DNA from: Daucus carota subsp. sativus
Lineage: Eukaryota > Streptophyta > Magnoliopsida > Apiales > Apiaceae
Length of the DNA stretch: 64,000 nt
Assembly: GCF_001625215.2 (NCBI RefSeq)
Contig: NC_030385.2
Span: 37,907,598-37,971,597, forward strand
Reading direction: 5' to 3'
The position numbers were made by a program, and so were the translations under genes. The notes beneath the pieces were generated by a model. The model was not told the DNA's origin, searched no databases, and worked only from the letters and a program-made list of their open reading frames with translations. Of this stretch, positions 48,429 through 60,481 are shown one piece after another (position 1 is the first letter of the stretch; each line of letters begins with the position of its first letter).

Positions 48429-49254
48429 CTGTCAAATGTATAATACCTCTACATGATAGAGTTGCAAACAATTAATTAAATCATTGAGAAGGTTTCAGAC
48501 TGCAGAATCCATTTGCCAGAGCTTCACTCAGGTAGTCACACTCATTCCCGTGGTATTGTTAAATATGTATACTTCTGCTGCCCCATTACCAGTAATATAT
48601 TTTGTTGGATAGACCCGAGATATTATCACTCTTTTCCATTTCCCATAGAAAGCTCTCTCTATATCGAATGATCAACCAATAACCTCGTAGATGGTTATTT
48701 CCCATGGAGAACAAGTACATCACTGCCATAGATCAGCTTCTCAATATCTGAAGCTCGACGATCTTGATTGATCAGCATCTATATGAAAACCATTAGTCTA
48801 TTTGAAGGCGATGATAAAACATTACCATATTCAAAGAATAGTCATACAATTGTAAAGTTGCTACTCTGTGACATTTTTGTTTGTCTGTGCACTCTTCCTA
48901 ACAAAGGATCTCTACCGTGAATTTCAAGTATTTCCTAGTTGCCTCGTTTATGCTGTGTGTGCATTCTTCCTAACAGTGTGACTCACAGATATATGAGATA
49001 TCAGAGCACCATAAATTACGAGTATATTATCTGCTAATTACCCTTGATCTGAAGTTTTTGTAACAATTGTTAAAAACGAATATTTAAAAGGGTTATGTTA
49101 AAATTTTATTAAATTTGAGATCTGGCGGCTTTAATATTAAGTTTATAGTGTTGTTTTACCCTTTTGTATACTGATAGTATTCGGTTGATTCCTAAATCTG
49201 TTTAACATTTAAAAATGAATGTGAAAATCTTATAAAAGGTTTAGACAATACCTG

Positions 49255-49345
49255 TTAGTTGGAACTGAAACTTATGGGGTCAATCTGGCTAAAGCTCCAT
49301 GATCCAAGGATTTGAAGTTAGAATCCTGAAATTCAAAATATGATT
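49255..49345 (-). pseudogene. Fragment of a third IRE1-like 3' end
   Basis: GGAACTGAAACTTATGGGGTCAATC...ATCCTGAAATTCAAAA resembles 43740-43825 (GAGCTAGAACTCAAACTTATAGGGTCCATC...CTCCTGAAATTCAAG), the tail region of copy 1, and 49873-49935 of copy 2. No adjacent KEN exon is found, so only the tail survives. Confidence 0.5.
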
Positions 49346-49860
49346 GTTCATTCAACGTGTTTAGACCTACTTCCTGTTTAATTATATTCTTGAATTGACA
49401 CCACAATTGTCAAAGAGTAAATCCAAAGTATCACCCAATTTTGCATCAATTGACAGTGTTTGTAGCAAACTAACAATTGATCACTAGCTGGCACCATATA
49501 TGACAAGATCAACGCACAAGGTACAAAATGCATCACAATTGAAGTTGTCCCTTTCACCCAAAAGGAGTTGCTGAAAGAACCTGACCTTATGTATGTTGCA
49601 CATCGTTGGTTGACGCGATGCTGGATTTCCCCCATCTTGCCCTCCTTGTGTTTGTTGCACGTATGTGATGGCGGTTTTTTCCTTTATAAGGCAGGTTGTC
49701 AGGGGAACATTTCTCCACAATTATTCCCCGTGAAGCTCAGCTGGATGCTGAATCGGGAGTACCAATAGTGGTATACTCATATCAATGTCCTGAACCTTGT
49801 TACTTGCATACGAAGCAGCCCTTGATGTGACGTACGGACATGTAGCCACAGAATTCAAAA
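49346..49860. other. Spacer between the IRE1-like copies
   Basis: It is somewhat GC-richer (49540-49760), with short open frames on both strands but no recognisable domain. I see nothing that supports a gene. Confidence 0.35.
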
Positions 49861-49876
49861 TGGTCCAAAGTATGAG

Positions 49877-51444
49877 CTAGAAGTTAAACTTATATGGTCC
49901 AATTTGGAGAAAATTTATGATGGAAGGCATCATATGACCCCTGACATACAGTTTGTTGATCATCATCTCGTATAAGAACGCAGGGGCTTCTGGGAAGACA
50001 GAGTATAATAATTTCTCCATGTCCAGATTTGACGGATATCCAGGCTATATTAATAAGAAACAAAAGAAAAGCATATTCATCAACTGAAGTTTATATGTTC
50101 ATTTAAAATATTATAATGTAAAACATTGAACTTACTGTCTTATGCTCGTATCCACATCTGTGAAAATGTCTTATAGATTCTGTTGATAAATATGTCCTTG
50201 TATCGGCATTATCATGATAATATAATCTTTGTAGCTTGGAAGCTGAAGATGATGGTGTAGCTGTCTGTATCCTTGTCCAGAAGTCGATTGGTATTGCTTG
50301 CTCAAGGGTATCGCTGACAAGTGATTCATAATAACGCTTATTAAAATCTCTGTATTCTCCTAATTTCCTAATAAAGTTGTATCTATCTGAACTGGTCCAG
50401 ACCACAGGACAATGTGTAATTAGGAATGATTCATCTCTGAAACAAAGGAAACAAAGATCTCTAAACAATACAGCTGCATAATGCAAACAATAAAATTCGT
50501 TAGTCATTATTATTAACGCACCTTAAAAAGGCAGAACTTCCATGGTTCCCCACATACTTTTGACAAAGTTCATCAAATAACTTCCTTTCACAAGCCCCTG
50601 ATACTTTTGATTCCAACACCATTTTATGGAGTTCCTTAAGGTCATTCCGGATACCTTGCTCACACTGTATAGCTACAAGAGTACAAGTCTTATAATAACC
50701 TTTTATAACCATTTAACTTATATAAATATCAATAAAATAAACTTGGTACGTATATTAACAAATATACCTTCGAAGACAGCAGGAAATGCAAGTGTTGGAA
50801 GGTTACCAGAGATGCGTATTCCTGCTCTAATGTTCCCAAAATACTTTCCATCTTGATGAAACATACTCACCGCAGAGAACAGAGAACTACATAAATTAAA
50901 TTAAAGTAATATGTCTCATTAATTCATAAATATAAATGCAAAGCTTACAGTTTGTACAGAAATATTAAATTACTAACCGGAAAAACAAAGTTAAATCTTC
51001 TTCATTTAAAGCACTTGAATTCCACGCATCAAATGTTTGAGCTGAAACTTGATCTATTATAAGACAAGGTTTATCTACTACTCTCTGGGTTGCCTGTATT
51101 CTTATTTGCACTGATCCTATATACATATATGGACGACTAATCAATGCTTTTACAGGTGAGACACAGTAAGTTCTAGCCACATTCAGGGGAGCTAATGCAG
51201 AAAGACTGCCGAGCCATCTCCTCATTCTAGAAGCTGCATGGGTATATTGGAAAATCAAAAAGGACACTTTTCTGGCGGTCTCTTCCTGGCCAATAATATC
51301 ATACAATTTTCCATGATAAAGATTGACGAGATGTGGATCGGTCCCATCAATAACATAGTTATCTGATGCCATTATAATATTATCACTCAAGTTGTGATCT
51401 TGACATAAGAAGGGTTCACCGTTGAAGTTTATATTGTCCGTCAT
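49877..51444 (-). CDS. IRE1-like protein with pseudokinase and degenerate KEN domain, tandem copy 2
   Basis: Five coding exons: 50978-51444, 50768-50886, 50522-50672, 50136-50436, 49877-50044; GT-AG, phases match, 401 residues. Boundaries, phases and exon 2 length (119 bp) equal those of copy 1. The start ATG (MTDNINFNGEPFLC) aligns with MEDSDDIYTSKHFSC of copy 1. Motifs: LNVARTYCV and KPCLIIDQVSAQTFDAW in the N-lobe part; FHQDGKYFGNIRAGIRIS replacing HRD (Asp to Asn); DLKELHKMVLES; THCPVVWTSSDRYNFIRKLG at the KEN start; DFWTRI; SIRHFHR where active IRE1 has SVRDLLR, but no RNK..HY after it; FPEAPAFLYEMM near the end. The C-terminal tail differs from copy 1. A 5'UTR intron (51456-52183) is likely. 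If real, both proteins are soluble; any role in the unfolded protein response is inference. Confidence 0.68.
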
Positions 51445-52587
51445 TAGATTCACAACTTGCAAAATAAAAAAAATAGTTATATATATTAGTTATAATCATG
51501 TGTTAAGAGTTAAACAACCTTATTCATCAAGTTTAGAGGTATAAAAAAATAGATCAAGCAATTGGAAGTCATCACAGACTTAAATTAAGCTAAATAATTT
51601 GGTTGAATCTGTATCTGGTAAACAGGCATCAATAGAACAACTTAGCACAAGCATAACAAAGCTGGTACATCATTTTATGTACCCATGGACCTCTAGACCT
51701 AGATAATATTTTATTGACCCGAATCCCTAATGCTAAAACCGAATCAAAGATTTACTTAAGATGCGAATCAGCTTAAAGATTATTTTCAGTAATCAATATG
51801 TCATCAACACTGGCAAAAACTACAAGCTCAGTTCATGAAAGTGTGCTTAAGCTCTCAATATTAGAAGGAATGTTTTTAATTATTAGTAGATATCTAGGGC
51901 TTAGATTATGCACAATCAACAAGCTGAGTAGAGTATCCAGAAATAATAATACAAGTTTGATAATCCTAAATCAAATACACATTAAATGTAATAGAAAATC
52001 AGAAAATAAACACAAGTAGATTGCTAAACAAGTGCTACACATACACCATATAATCAAAAGCACTAGTAAATTGACCATAGCACATTAGATAAAATGAGAG
52101 CATAATATTTGTAGGCTTTACATAAAAAGAGGTGACTAATAAATCATAAAGAAGCTCTTGAGATATAATTGTGTAAAACTAACCTGGGAAGAAGCTTTGG
52201 ACAATGCTGCAACAGTATGATTGAAAGATGGACAATCGGAGGTATCTAAAAATGTGTTAATCAACATTAATATACAAAGATTAAGAGTAATTAGGGTCAA
52301 CGTAATCATGGGAGAGTGGTAGTTTGAATCGAGATGCTTCCATTTTTCAGTTGGTCAACTAGTCAACTGCTGCATGTTGCTGTAATAGACAGACAGTTTA
52401 AACATTTATTCTAAGTATTCACGGATGACAAGAATTGATTGCATTTTGTACTTAGGATTACGAATGTGTTTCAGAATTTTACAAAACACAAATCACATTC
52501 AAAAACTTTCATCCACTAGTTATTCAGGCAGTTCATAATTTTCATCTTCGCCGTCGTTTAACACCCATCTTATCATTAAATAATGAG

Positions 52588-52705
52588 AGACAAATGAGAA
52601 TTTTAGATTTGTCTATTTAAACTTTTTTTTAAGTTTTTAAAATTATAAAATGAGAATTTTAGATTTGTCTATTTAAACTTTTCTTCAAGTTTTTAAAATT
52701 ATGAT
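52588..52705. repeat. Tandem duplication of about 59 bp
   Basis: GAGAATTTTAGATTTGTCTA, TTTAAACTTTT and CAAGTTTTTAAAATTAT-type sequence occur twice in a row with small changes, upstream of IRE1-like copy 2. Confidence 0.7.
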
Positions 52706-52724
52706 ATGATATTTATATATAAGC

Positions 52725-53095
52725 AATTGTTCAAATACAACCCACTAAAATAAAAACTAAAATACAGGAAACTATAGCTAAAGATATCATCCACACCATG
52801 TATGCCATCACTTACCCCCTAAATATGTCATCACCTATCTAGGAACCACTTTCGCCTCACTTAATACACCCCGGATCCGCGAGAGCCTCGCTAAGACTCC
52901 ACACACGCCCGGGCTCCGACAGCCTCAAGAGTCGAAACTTGCCCCACCATGATCCCACTAGGCTCCACCCTGACCGTACTAGCCCTTTTTAGACCCGACT
53001 ATCCATCTCGGGGTTCATCCCTGGTCCCAAACCCTTACCATTCTGCTTAATCGCATTGTTTTGTATTTAATTTGTATTTTAGTAATTTGTATTGG
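52725..53095. repeat. Dispersed repeat, second member of the GTGATGACAT family (inverted)
   Basis: It begins TATATATAAGCAATTGTTCA, then TACAACCCACTAAAATAAAA, ATGTCATCACC, and a GC-rich stretch of CTCCG/CCTCG motifs (52860-53000). The reverse complement follows the same order as 4905-5098 in the ELM2 intron. Confidence 0.55.
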
Positions 53096-53322
53096 TATTA
53101 AATAACTAATATCAAGTTTGATTTAAATATTCAAATATTATATTTTTAACTATAACAGAAGAGAATGAAATATAATTGCGCTGATAAAAATTATGAAATG
53201 GGATTTATAATTCTCAAAATTCTGGTAAATATCTATATTTGAAAGCAAAATATAAAATACAATTATCTCTGAATATAATGAATGTACAATATCAAAATTA
53301 GAAGTACATACTTTACTTGATA

Positions 53323-53574
53323 CTCCCTCCGTTTCAAAATACATGTCCACTTTTAGAAAAAAAAGTTTGTTTCAAAATACTTGTCCACTTCAACTTTCAA
53401 TTTAAATTTATATTTTCAAAATCAACTCTCCTTCACATATTTTAAATTTATATTTCCAAGATCAACTATGCACCACATATTAGGTTCAATTAATGACTTA
53501 ATACACCTCTTTTTTTTTCTCAAAATCACTATGTGATTTTTTGAAAATGGACATGTAATTTGAAACGGAGGGAG
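53323..53574. mobile_element. Stowaway-like MITE
   Basis: CTCCCTCCGTTTCAAAATACATGTCCA pairs with TGGACATGTAATTTGAAACGGAGGGAG; TA flanks both ends. Length 252 bp, non-coding. Confidence 0.82.
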
Positions 53575-53680
53575 TACTGTATAATGTTAGTTTGTTCGGT
53601 CAACACTCAGCATGTCATACAATCAACAACCTAGTTTTGATAATTTCGAAATCCAAACTGAAAAATCAAGAAGTCACTTA

Positions 53681-54043
53681 GAGCAAGTCCAAAGCTGCCT
53701 CAAATGATGTCCTAAGTCATAATTTGAGGCATTTGATTGAAAACATTGCTCCAACAGTGTCCTAGTGATGCCTTAAATCACTAGGACAACTTACTTCAGC
53801 CCTATTTTTAGGGCTCACCTACTTGAGCCTCATTTCACTTTTAATAATAAAATATTATCATTCTCTCTCTCCCCACTACTTTTCCCTCTACTTTTTCATT
53901 CAAAATATTAATATTTTAATAATAGGGCTTGTGGATAAGGCTTTTTGTTGGAGTGAATTTATAAAAATGATGTCCTAAACTACTAGGACATCATATTTTA
54001 TTATTTATATAGGGCATCCACTAAGACACTCTTGGACTTGCTC
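53681..54043. mobile_element. Tourist-like MITE with TTA target duplication
   Basis: GAGCAAGTCCAAAG at the left and CTTGGACTTGCTC at the right, each bordered by TTA (53678-53680, 54044-54046). Interior repeats of CCTAGTGAT/ACTAGGACATCAT are partly self-complementary. 363 bp. Confidence 0.8.
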
Positions 54044-54046
54044 TTA

Positions 54047-54720
54047 GTGCCTTCTTATAGCTTATTCATTGTTTTCTTTTTCACTTGATAAAAATGGGGT
54101 TTTTCTATTTTTTTTTTTTTTTAAGTAGAAACCCACAGCAGCTACCCTTTTGGGTGCACACCGAATAAACCCACAGCCGTGGCAAACCACGTGAACCAAG
54201 GTAAGAATTTACTAATGTTTTTGAATTGCCGTTTGACAGCTATGTTTGACCTTTTATGACAACATATTCATAGTCGTAGGACTACTTCCCGCCCCTTGCT
54301 GAAATAGTCTAATCAGTCTCGATAATATCAAGTCATTCACTCCTGTTTCATAAAAAACATGTTATATTTTCAAGATATGCTGAATCTCCGACCAAACTTG
54401 GTGGTAAACCGGCAGAACAACCCAAGAAAAAGATTAAAAAGCCGCGTTTTTAAGCCCGAAACCAGGACAATAAAATTTAGCAAAGAAAGAACACACACTT
54501 GCACCGAAAAGGAATATTTAAGATCAGAGCAAATAACATGAGACTAGGACAAAGGATGCAGATAAGAACTGGCCACACAACTTAAGTTTCTTCTAATTCT
54601 AAGGGATTCAAGACTTCCCCTGTTATACAGCATAGTCGACACAGTACCTATGTAAGAACAGAAAAGCAAGAGAACAAAAACAAAAACTCAGAATCTCAAA
54701 CAAGCCGGTAAAGCTTGTTC
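54047..54720. other. Intergenic DNA 3' of accA
   Basis: No gene is seen. A small open frame at 54359-54541 is rich in Lys and Arg with no domain. The accA transcript probably ends around 54600-54720. Confidence 0.4.
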
Positions 54721-54729
54721 AATAAGCAT

Positions 54730-54891
54730 CTATTTTGTGCCCTGATCTATTGTTCCAGGGAATGAAAACTTGTGGCTGCTAAACATGAGTTGAGATCTAA
54801 GAAAGCTTTGCCATATGTAAGCCTTATGGAGCTTGGACTCGAGAGATGTATCAACGACCATGATTAATTCCTCAACTCTCACCTGTGTTGG
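54730..54891 (-). other. Terminal, probably non-coding exon of accA with a fully open alternative frame
   Basis: The accA stop is followed one base later by a donor G|GTAATT, and an acceptor TGATAG ends at 54892; the last exon therefore starts at 54891. In the spliced phase it stops at once, but another frame is open for 53 codons (PTQVRVEELIMVVDTSLESK onward to TIDQGTK). Part of this exon is duplicated at about 35572-35616. Confidence 0.5.
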
Positions 54892-55137
54892 CTATCAGGA
54901 AAAAGAAGAAAATTAGAATCGATTTGACAATTCAACATAATTGTAAACAGATCAGTTACTAGTATTCTTTAAAATGATGATTCGACATAATTATAAAGAG
55001 AGAAATTACTAGTATTAGTACTTTCAATCTAGTCATTCCCAGTTGCTACATGCAGGTAGTGGCAACAGTTGTCGATATTTATAGAATTCTATACATTAAG
55101 GTGGTATATATTGTTGTTAAATATTAACAAAATTACC

Positions 55138-58100
55138 TCAAGAATAGATGCGGTTTGCTTCCAAATTAATGGGTGTCGACCCATTTGAATTACCTGAAAC
55201 AAAACTTTCATTGGCTTCTTCAGAAGACTCAATAGCTTCAGCAATCTCTGCCTTGATCTGCTCAAACTTCTCTTTTAAGGCCGAGGAATTAATAGCCTTC
55301 TCAATTCCCTGCTTTATATCTTGCTGCAAAGCCTGCATCTTGTTTTTCGACTCTGTACTAGGTGTCGCACCGGCACTGGCTACTTCTATCTTCAAAAGTT
55401 CGATCTTGCTTCTTAATTCTGATGAACTACTTATAACATCTTTAATTATCTTATTACTTTCTTTATTGAGTTCATCCACTTTTGCCTTTACTGACACAGG
55501 AACTTTGTTAACACGCACACCCAAAGGCTCAAGAGCATCAGCAAGTTCCAACTCTATCTCTTTCTTCACCTGCCCAATTTTCTCCTTCAACCCCTGATCT
55601 AAGTTATCAACTCCAGATGCACCGCTGTTTTTAATTTCAGCCTTCAGTGCTTCTATTTTCTGCTTTATGTCAGGCTGATCCAAGATGTCTTTGTACTTCT
55701 TTTGGATCTCTAGCTGAAGTGGAGATGCCTCCTTGTTCTTTTCAGATAGACTTTTGGCTGTAGATACTTCCTTCAACATTCCCAGCTTACTGCTAAGGCT
55801 TTCGTAATTGGGAGCTTTATGCAGGTTCTGGTTGAACTCATCCTTAAGCTTCTGCATCTTGTCCAGTAGAGCTGGTTGTATTAGCTGGTCTTTTGAATTC
55901 CTTGCTTTTGCAAATTCTTCTTGTAACATCACAATTTTGTCCTTAAAGCCCAAACTCTTAGCTGCCACCGAATATTCATAATCAATTTCTTCTTTCAGTT
56001 TATCAATCATCTCATTCATACCCGAATCTGGAGGAGCAGCAGATGATTTTTTTGCTTTCAGAATCTGCTCTTTCAGCTTTTCAACCTCGCCCTCTAATTC
56101 TGAGTTGTCAGGTCTTGGGACAACGGTTTTTTCTGTCTTTTTCATATGTGCTTTCTTTATAGGATCTTGCGGAATTCCTTCCTGGAACCCACCAAGTTTC
56201 CGGTACTTGAGCATCCGATGCTTTAAAAGTTCTTCTGTATCCATCTTTAAAAGTTCCTATGAAATCATACAATGCACAAAGATTAAGCGAGAACATGTTA
56301 CACTCATAGAAATTGAAGATTAAAGTTGAATGTACTGACATCCATTGACTCCACAATTGCAGATTTGATCTGTTGCGAAGTCCAGTAGGGATCAGCATGT
56401 GCACCACCAAGCGGCTCCTGCATTTTAATAAAAATTGGAATCAGACAACCTAGCTGTTAAAATATGGGAACCCAAAGAGGAACTAAAGCAATTCCTTAGA
56501 TAAGAAAAGAAGGGGTCTGAATAATTAAAATAACAGATGAAGGGCCAAAATTCTGGACAAAATTCTTGTCCTTAATAGTATAAATAGTAGGAAAGGGTAG
56601 AACTATCCTCCAATACTAAAGTTCGTAATATTGTTTCTTCAAAACAAAAAATTTTAAAAGCTCGTTTAAAATTACTTTGATATGCTTATTTTGTTGGAAA
56701 CAAGAGTTTCTGGGCGTGAAATTGCTACAGTCCCATTTTTCGTTTTAATGTGTTTTAACACAGAAAATTTCATTGAGTGTAAACTGTATAAATAAGTTCC
56801 TAGGTTGAAGAAATTTCCGCCCAAGAACTTGAATCCAAGTAATATAGGAGCACATCTTCAAATTCTTTCATCATCTATGTTTACTATGTTGCAATTCAAC
56901 TGTATATACAATATACCAATTGACTGCAGTACTGCACAGGGGGGTTCTGCCTGTTTGTTTGTGTGTGTTAAAGAGGGAGCGGAAGATAATAAATTGCTAG
57001 ATAGAATCTCAGTTTAAGTAGAACAATACAGGGATAATGCCATCTGAAATTTGCAGCTTAGTCAGTTCAGTAGCAGTGATTTTAAGCTTCTCAGCAGCCT
57101 GCAAATAAAGGAAGTAAAAAAAAAAAATAAGGTTTAGCAAATTAAACCAGCAAGCCAAGATCTCAAAGTTAAAAGTTTCTACAACCTTCGGAGATGCTTT
57201 GGCAGTCTTCCATAGAATTGCTGCGCATGCTTCAGGACTGGAATGATATAACCAAGGCAAAGAAGATTAACACATTAAACTGGTAGATATGTATATATTG
57301 GATCAAGAGGCATTCAAAGGAATAAAGCAACCTTGTTCACTTGCTAAAACAGGTTACCACTAGTTAAATTCTGCAAGATACTCTACAGATTAATAAAATA
57401 AAAAAATCCCCCAAGTATATTTTTTAATAAGTTTATACAAGTTCAAGGTAAATTATATACCTCCTTTGCAATTTACATGAAGTTTTCCTTTTTACACGAC
57501 TCAAATGCACCTTCACAAGAGCACTTTGTGAAAATGACATCTGCCTTATAATTTGATTAAATTATAAATTAAAATAGAAAGAACGCAAATTAATTGCACA
57601 TTAATTTTCTTAAACAAATTTTTACTAATTTCTAATCATTAGACAAACTACAATACAGTCGAAAAATACCGCTGCTAAATTTGAACATACGACCATACCA
57701 TATAACAAAATTTCTCATAAAGCATCTACAATTGCATGTTTAGCCATTGACGATGCCAGATGCAAAGCACACATGGGTTTTAAGAGGCAGAAGGCAACAA
57801 CACAAAGCTTATTAAAAGTGTCAACACTAATTCTGATTATCTGATGTGAATGCGGGATTTTAAGGATAGTGATATTACCGAAGTACTGAAATTATCATAC
57901 TACATAAAACACTAGAAAGAGAATGTTAATCTAGTAATTGAAAATATCTTTAGTTACCTGGCAACATAGAACACAGCGTTTTCAAGCATTAACATCTTAT
58001 TACAACATCCGATGGCCAGAGCACCGCCAGACCCACCTTCTCCCATGACAATGGAAACAATAGGCACCTTCAGACCGAACATAGTCCTCAAATTGTGAGC

Positions 58101-59369
58101 AATAGCTTCACCCTGTATATATGTTCACAAAACAATTAATGTCATTAAGCCGGGAGCGATATAGAACTACACATTCGAATAAAAGTATACACATACTTGG
58201 CCCAGTTCCTCTGATTTAAGATCTGCATATGCTCCTGGAGTGTCTATAAAAGTAACTATAGGGAATCCATGGTGATCTGCATAATACATCATGCGTAGAG
58301 CTTTCCTGTAGCTGTTGAAAACAAAGATACAAATAAAAAATAAATTAAAATATTCTGATTTTCTGCAATTTGATATATTTTCCCGTTTAATATATTTTAG
58401 GATAATATTGAAGAACTTTCTTCACTATTAGCTGTCCACCTTAAAATCAAGATATGGGAAACAAATAGATAACTGAATCGCCTCCTTATATACATACCCA
58501 TGGGGAGTTGGCATGCCGAAGTTGCGCATGATGTTCTCCTTGGTATTTCTACCCTTCTGTTGACCAATGAACATGTAGCTTCTTCCGTTTATAGATCCAA
58601 GGCCCGTGATTATTGCAGGGTCATCATAACCTCCTCGATCTCCATGAAGCTCTACAAACTGGAAAGTTATCATATAACAATTGAGAGATCATACAGCTAT
58701 CCTTGTTAGTTTACTACCCAAATAGAACATAAAAATTAGAAGTTACAAAATCTTCAAATATAACCTTCTCGGTAATATTAAAGATGTGGTCAAGACATGT
58801 TGGCCTGTTAGGATGACGTGCAATATTCACACGTTGTATGGGAGTCAAATGAGTGTAGAGATCTTTCAGGGCCTGCAATAATTATCTCAAAGTGAGCAAA
58901 GTTAGTTGACAGAGACACTATGCAATTCACAAATCACCAATCAAGGATAATATTGGATCATATTGATGATCTCAAATTCATTAAGCATATCCACCATATG
59001 TTTTGTGCATACCAATTTACCAATCTCTTTTAAAGTTTGTGTATATATTATAGACTAATTATATTAAAAAATTTGTACATGTATAACCACCACTTGACAA
59101 ACAATTACCCCATATATATCATGATAACCAAGACAAAAGAAGATTTTGGTATTTACTGCTGTTTAGATATAGAAATCTTAATGTATTGGTTTATGACTTA
59201 CACGTTGATTCAACAAAAGAATTAAAGATATCAACTTCACTGCTAGAAGTGCACAGAATAACCATCAATGAGCAATCATGATACAAATAGAACCATGAAC
59301 GACATATATAAGACAAGACATATATATACTACAAGATCTCTGCCCAATCTTATATCTGCTTCAGCAAAA

Positions 59370-59412
<43 letters not shown>

Positions 59413-60440
59413 CCAACATTCCAGAGAGGGACTCCTTATATAGAGTTATATAGTGCGTCACTATAAATCATCAATTTTATTATAAGTTCTGTTATAGAAT
59501 ATATATAAAACGTGATTCTAATATAGAATACTATAAAATAAATCTATTTTAAGTAATTTAACACTTAAAATTTGATTAAAAAAAGTATATTTTCGAAACT
59601 GATTCTACAACAGAATAATTCTGGATGATTATTATTCTGTTATAGAATCATGTTGAGATATTGCATAATTTTAGATGATCTTTGGAATAAAAAAATTGTA
59701 TAACTTCGTTTTCGGTTTAATAATCAAAATTTGCAATTATATTTCATAAAAAATATAATAGAATATATATTATGTATATATTTATAATGGTGTGCTACGT
59801 AACTCCATATAACAGGGTATGCTATGGAGTGCTACCCTATATATATATATATATAATATTAAATATACTTTAAAATTTGTATAAAGGGCGTACAAAGCAT
59901 AGATTAATAATACCTGCTGATACTTGTTTTCTAGAGAGATAATTTGATCGGTGAAGTCGAGGCCTGTTTCATTAGCCATCTTTTGCACCTGTACTCGAGA
60001 CAAAAATATATTTATGAGCAAAATTTTGGTATACAGTACACCTCTTTCAATTAACAATAAATCAGAATAAAAAGAAAATAGTTTAACAGAAGACATACAT
60101 CAATAATTTTCTTCTGTAGGGCCACTAGAGGTTTTTCAAACTCCAAAGTAACAGGCTTCGGTTTCTCTTTCAGAGGTTTAAAAGGCGATAGATGACTTAA
60201 AACTCCACCTTTCACATTTGGGTCAGCATTGTCAGGATCAGGCCATGGATATTCATGCTTCTTCACCTTCCTTACTTTTGCAACAACTGCAAATTCCCTT
60301 TTAGTCATGCCCAATCGTGCTCTTCCTAAGGTTTTCAGAGGCACACCACTTATACCATTACTTGAGCTTTGAAGTAGGTCAGAGACCGTAGTCCCAGAAG
60401 CCAAATTTCCAGTAAATTGAGAATGCAACATGGATGCCAT
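55138..60440 (-). CDS. CAC3: Plastid acetyl-CoA carboxylase carboxyltransferase alpha subunit (accA/CAC3)
   Basis: Ten coding exons: 60099-60440, 59914-59988, 58765-58872, 58498-58658, 58197-58311, 57958-58112, 57186-57237, 57030-57098, 56340-56417, 55138-56256; phases fit, 757 residues (Arabidopsis CAC3 is about 769). It pairs with plastid-encoded AccD to transfer the carboxyl group from carboxybiotin-BCCP to acetyl-CoA, making malonyl-CoA for fatty acids in the plastid stroma. Residues 1 to about 50 are a transit peptide ([11 protein letters not shown]). The carboxyltransferase core follows: [70 protein letters not shown] and the oxyanion-loop phrase [17 protein letters not shown]. Exon 10 (386-757) is a long Lys/Glu-rich coiled-coil tail typical of plant but not bacterial AccA. 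A 5'UTR intron of about 1.2 kb holds a Stowaway MITE. Confidence 0.96.
59372..59410. repeat. (TA)n microsatellite in accA intron 2
   Basis: About 19 TA units. The surrounding intron (58873-59913) also has a shorter TA tract near 59838-59852. Confidence 0.85.
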
Positions 60441-60481
60441 TTTCCCAATTCAGATTACCGCTACTCCAAATTCTCAACCTA

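Noticed and set aside
55148..55597. 149-codon plus-strand frame opposite accA exon 10
   Set aside because: The Lys/Glu-rich tail of accA gives a Phe/Ser/Leu-rich open complement; it is not a gene.
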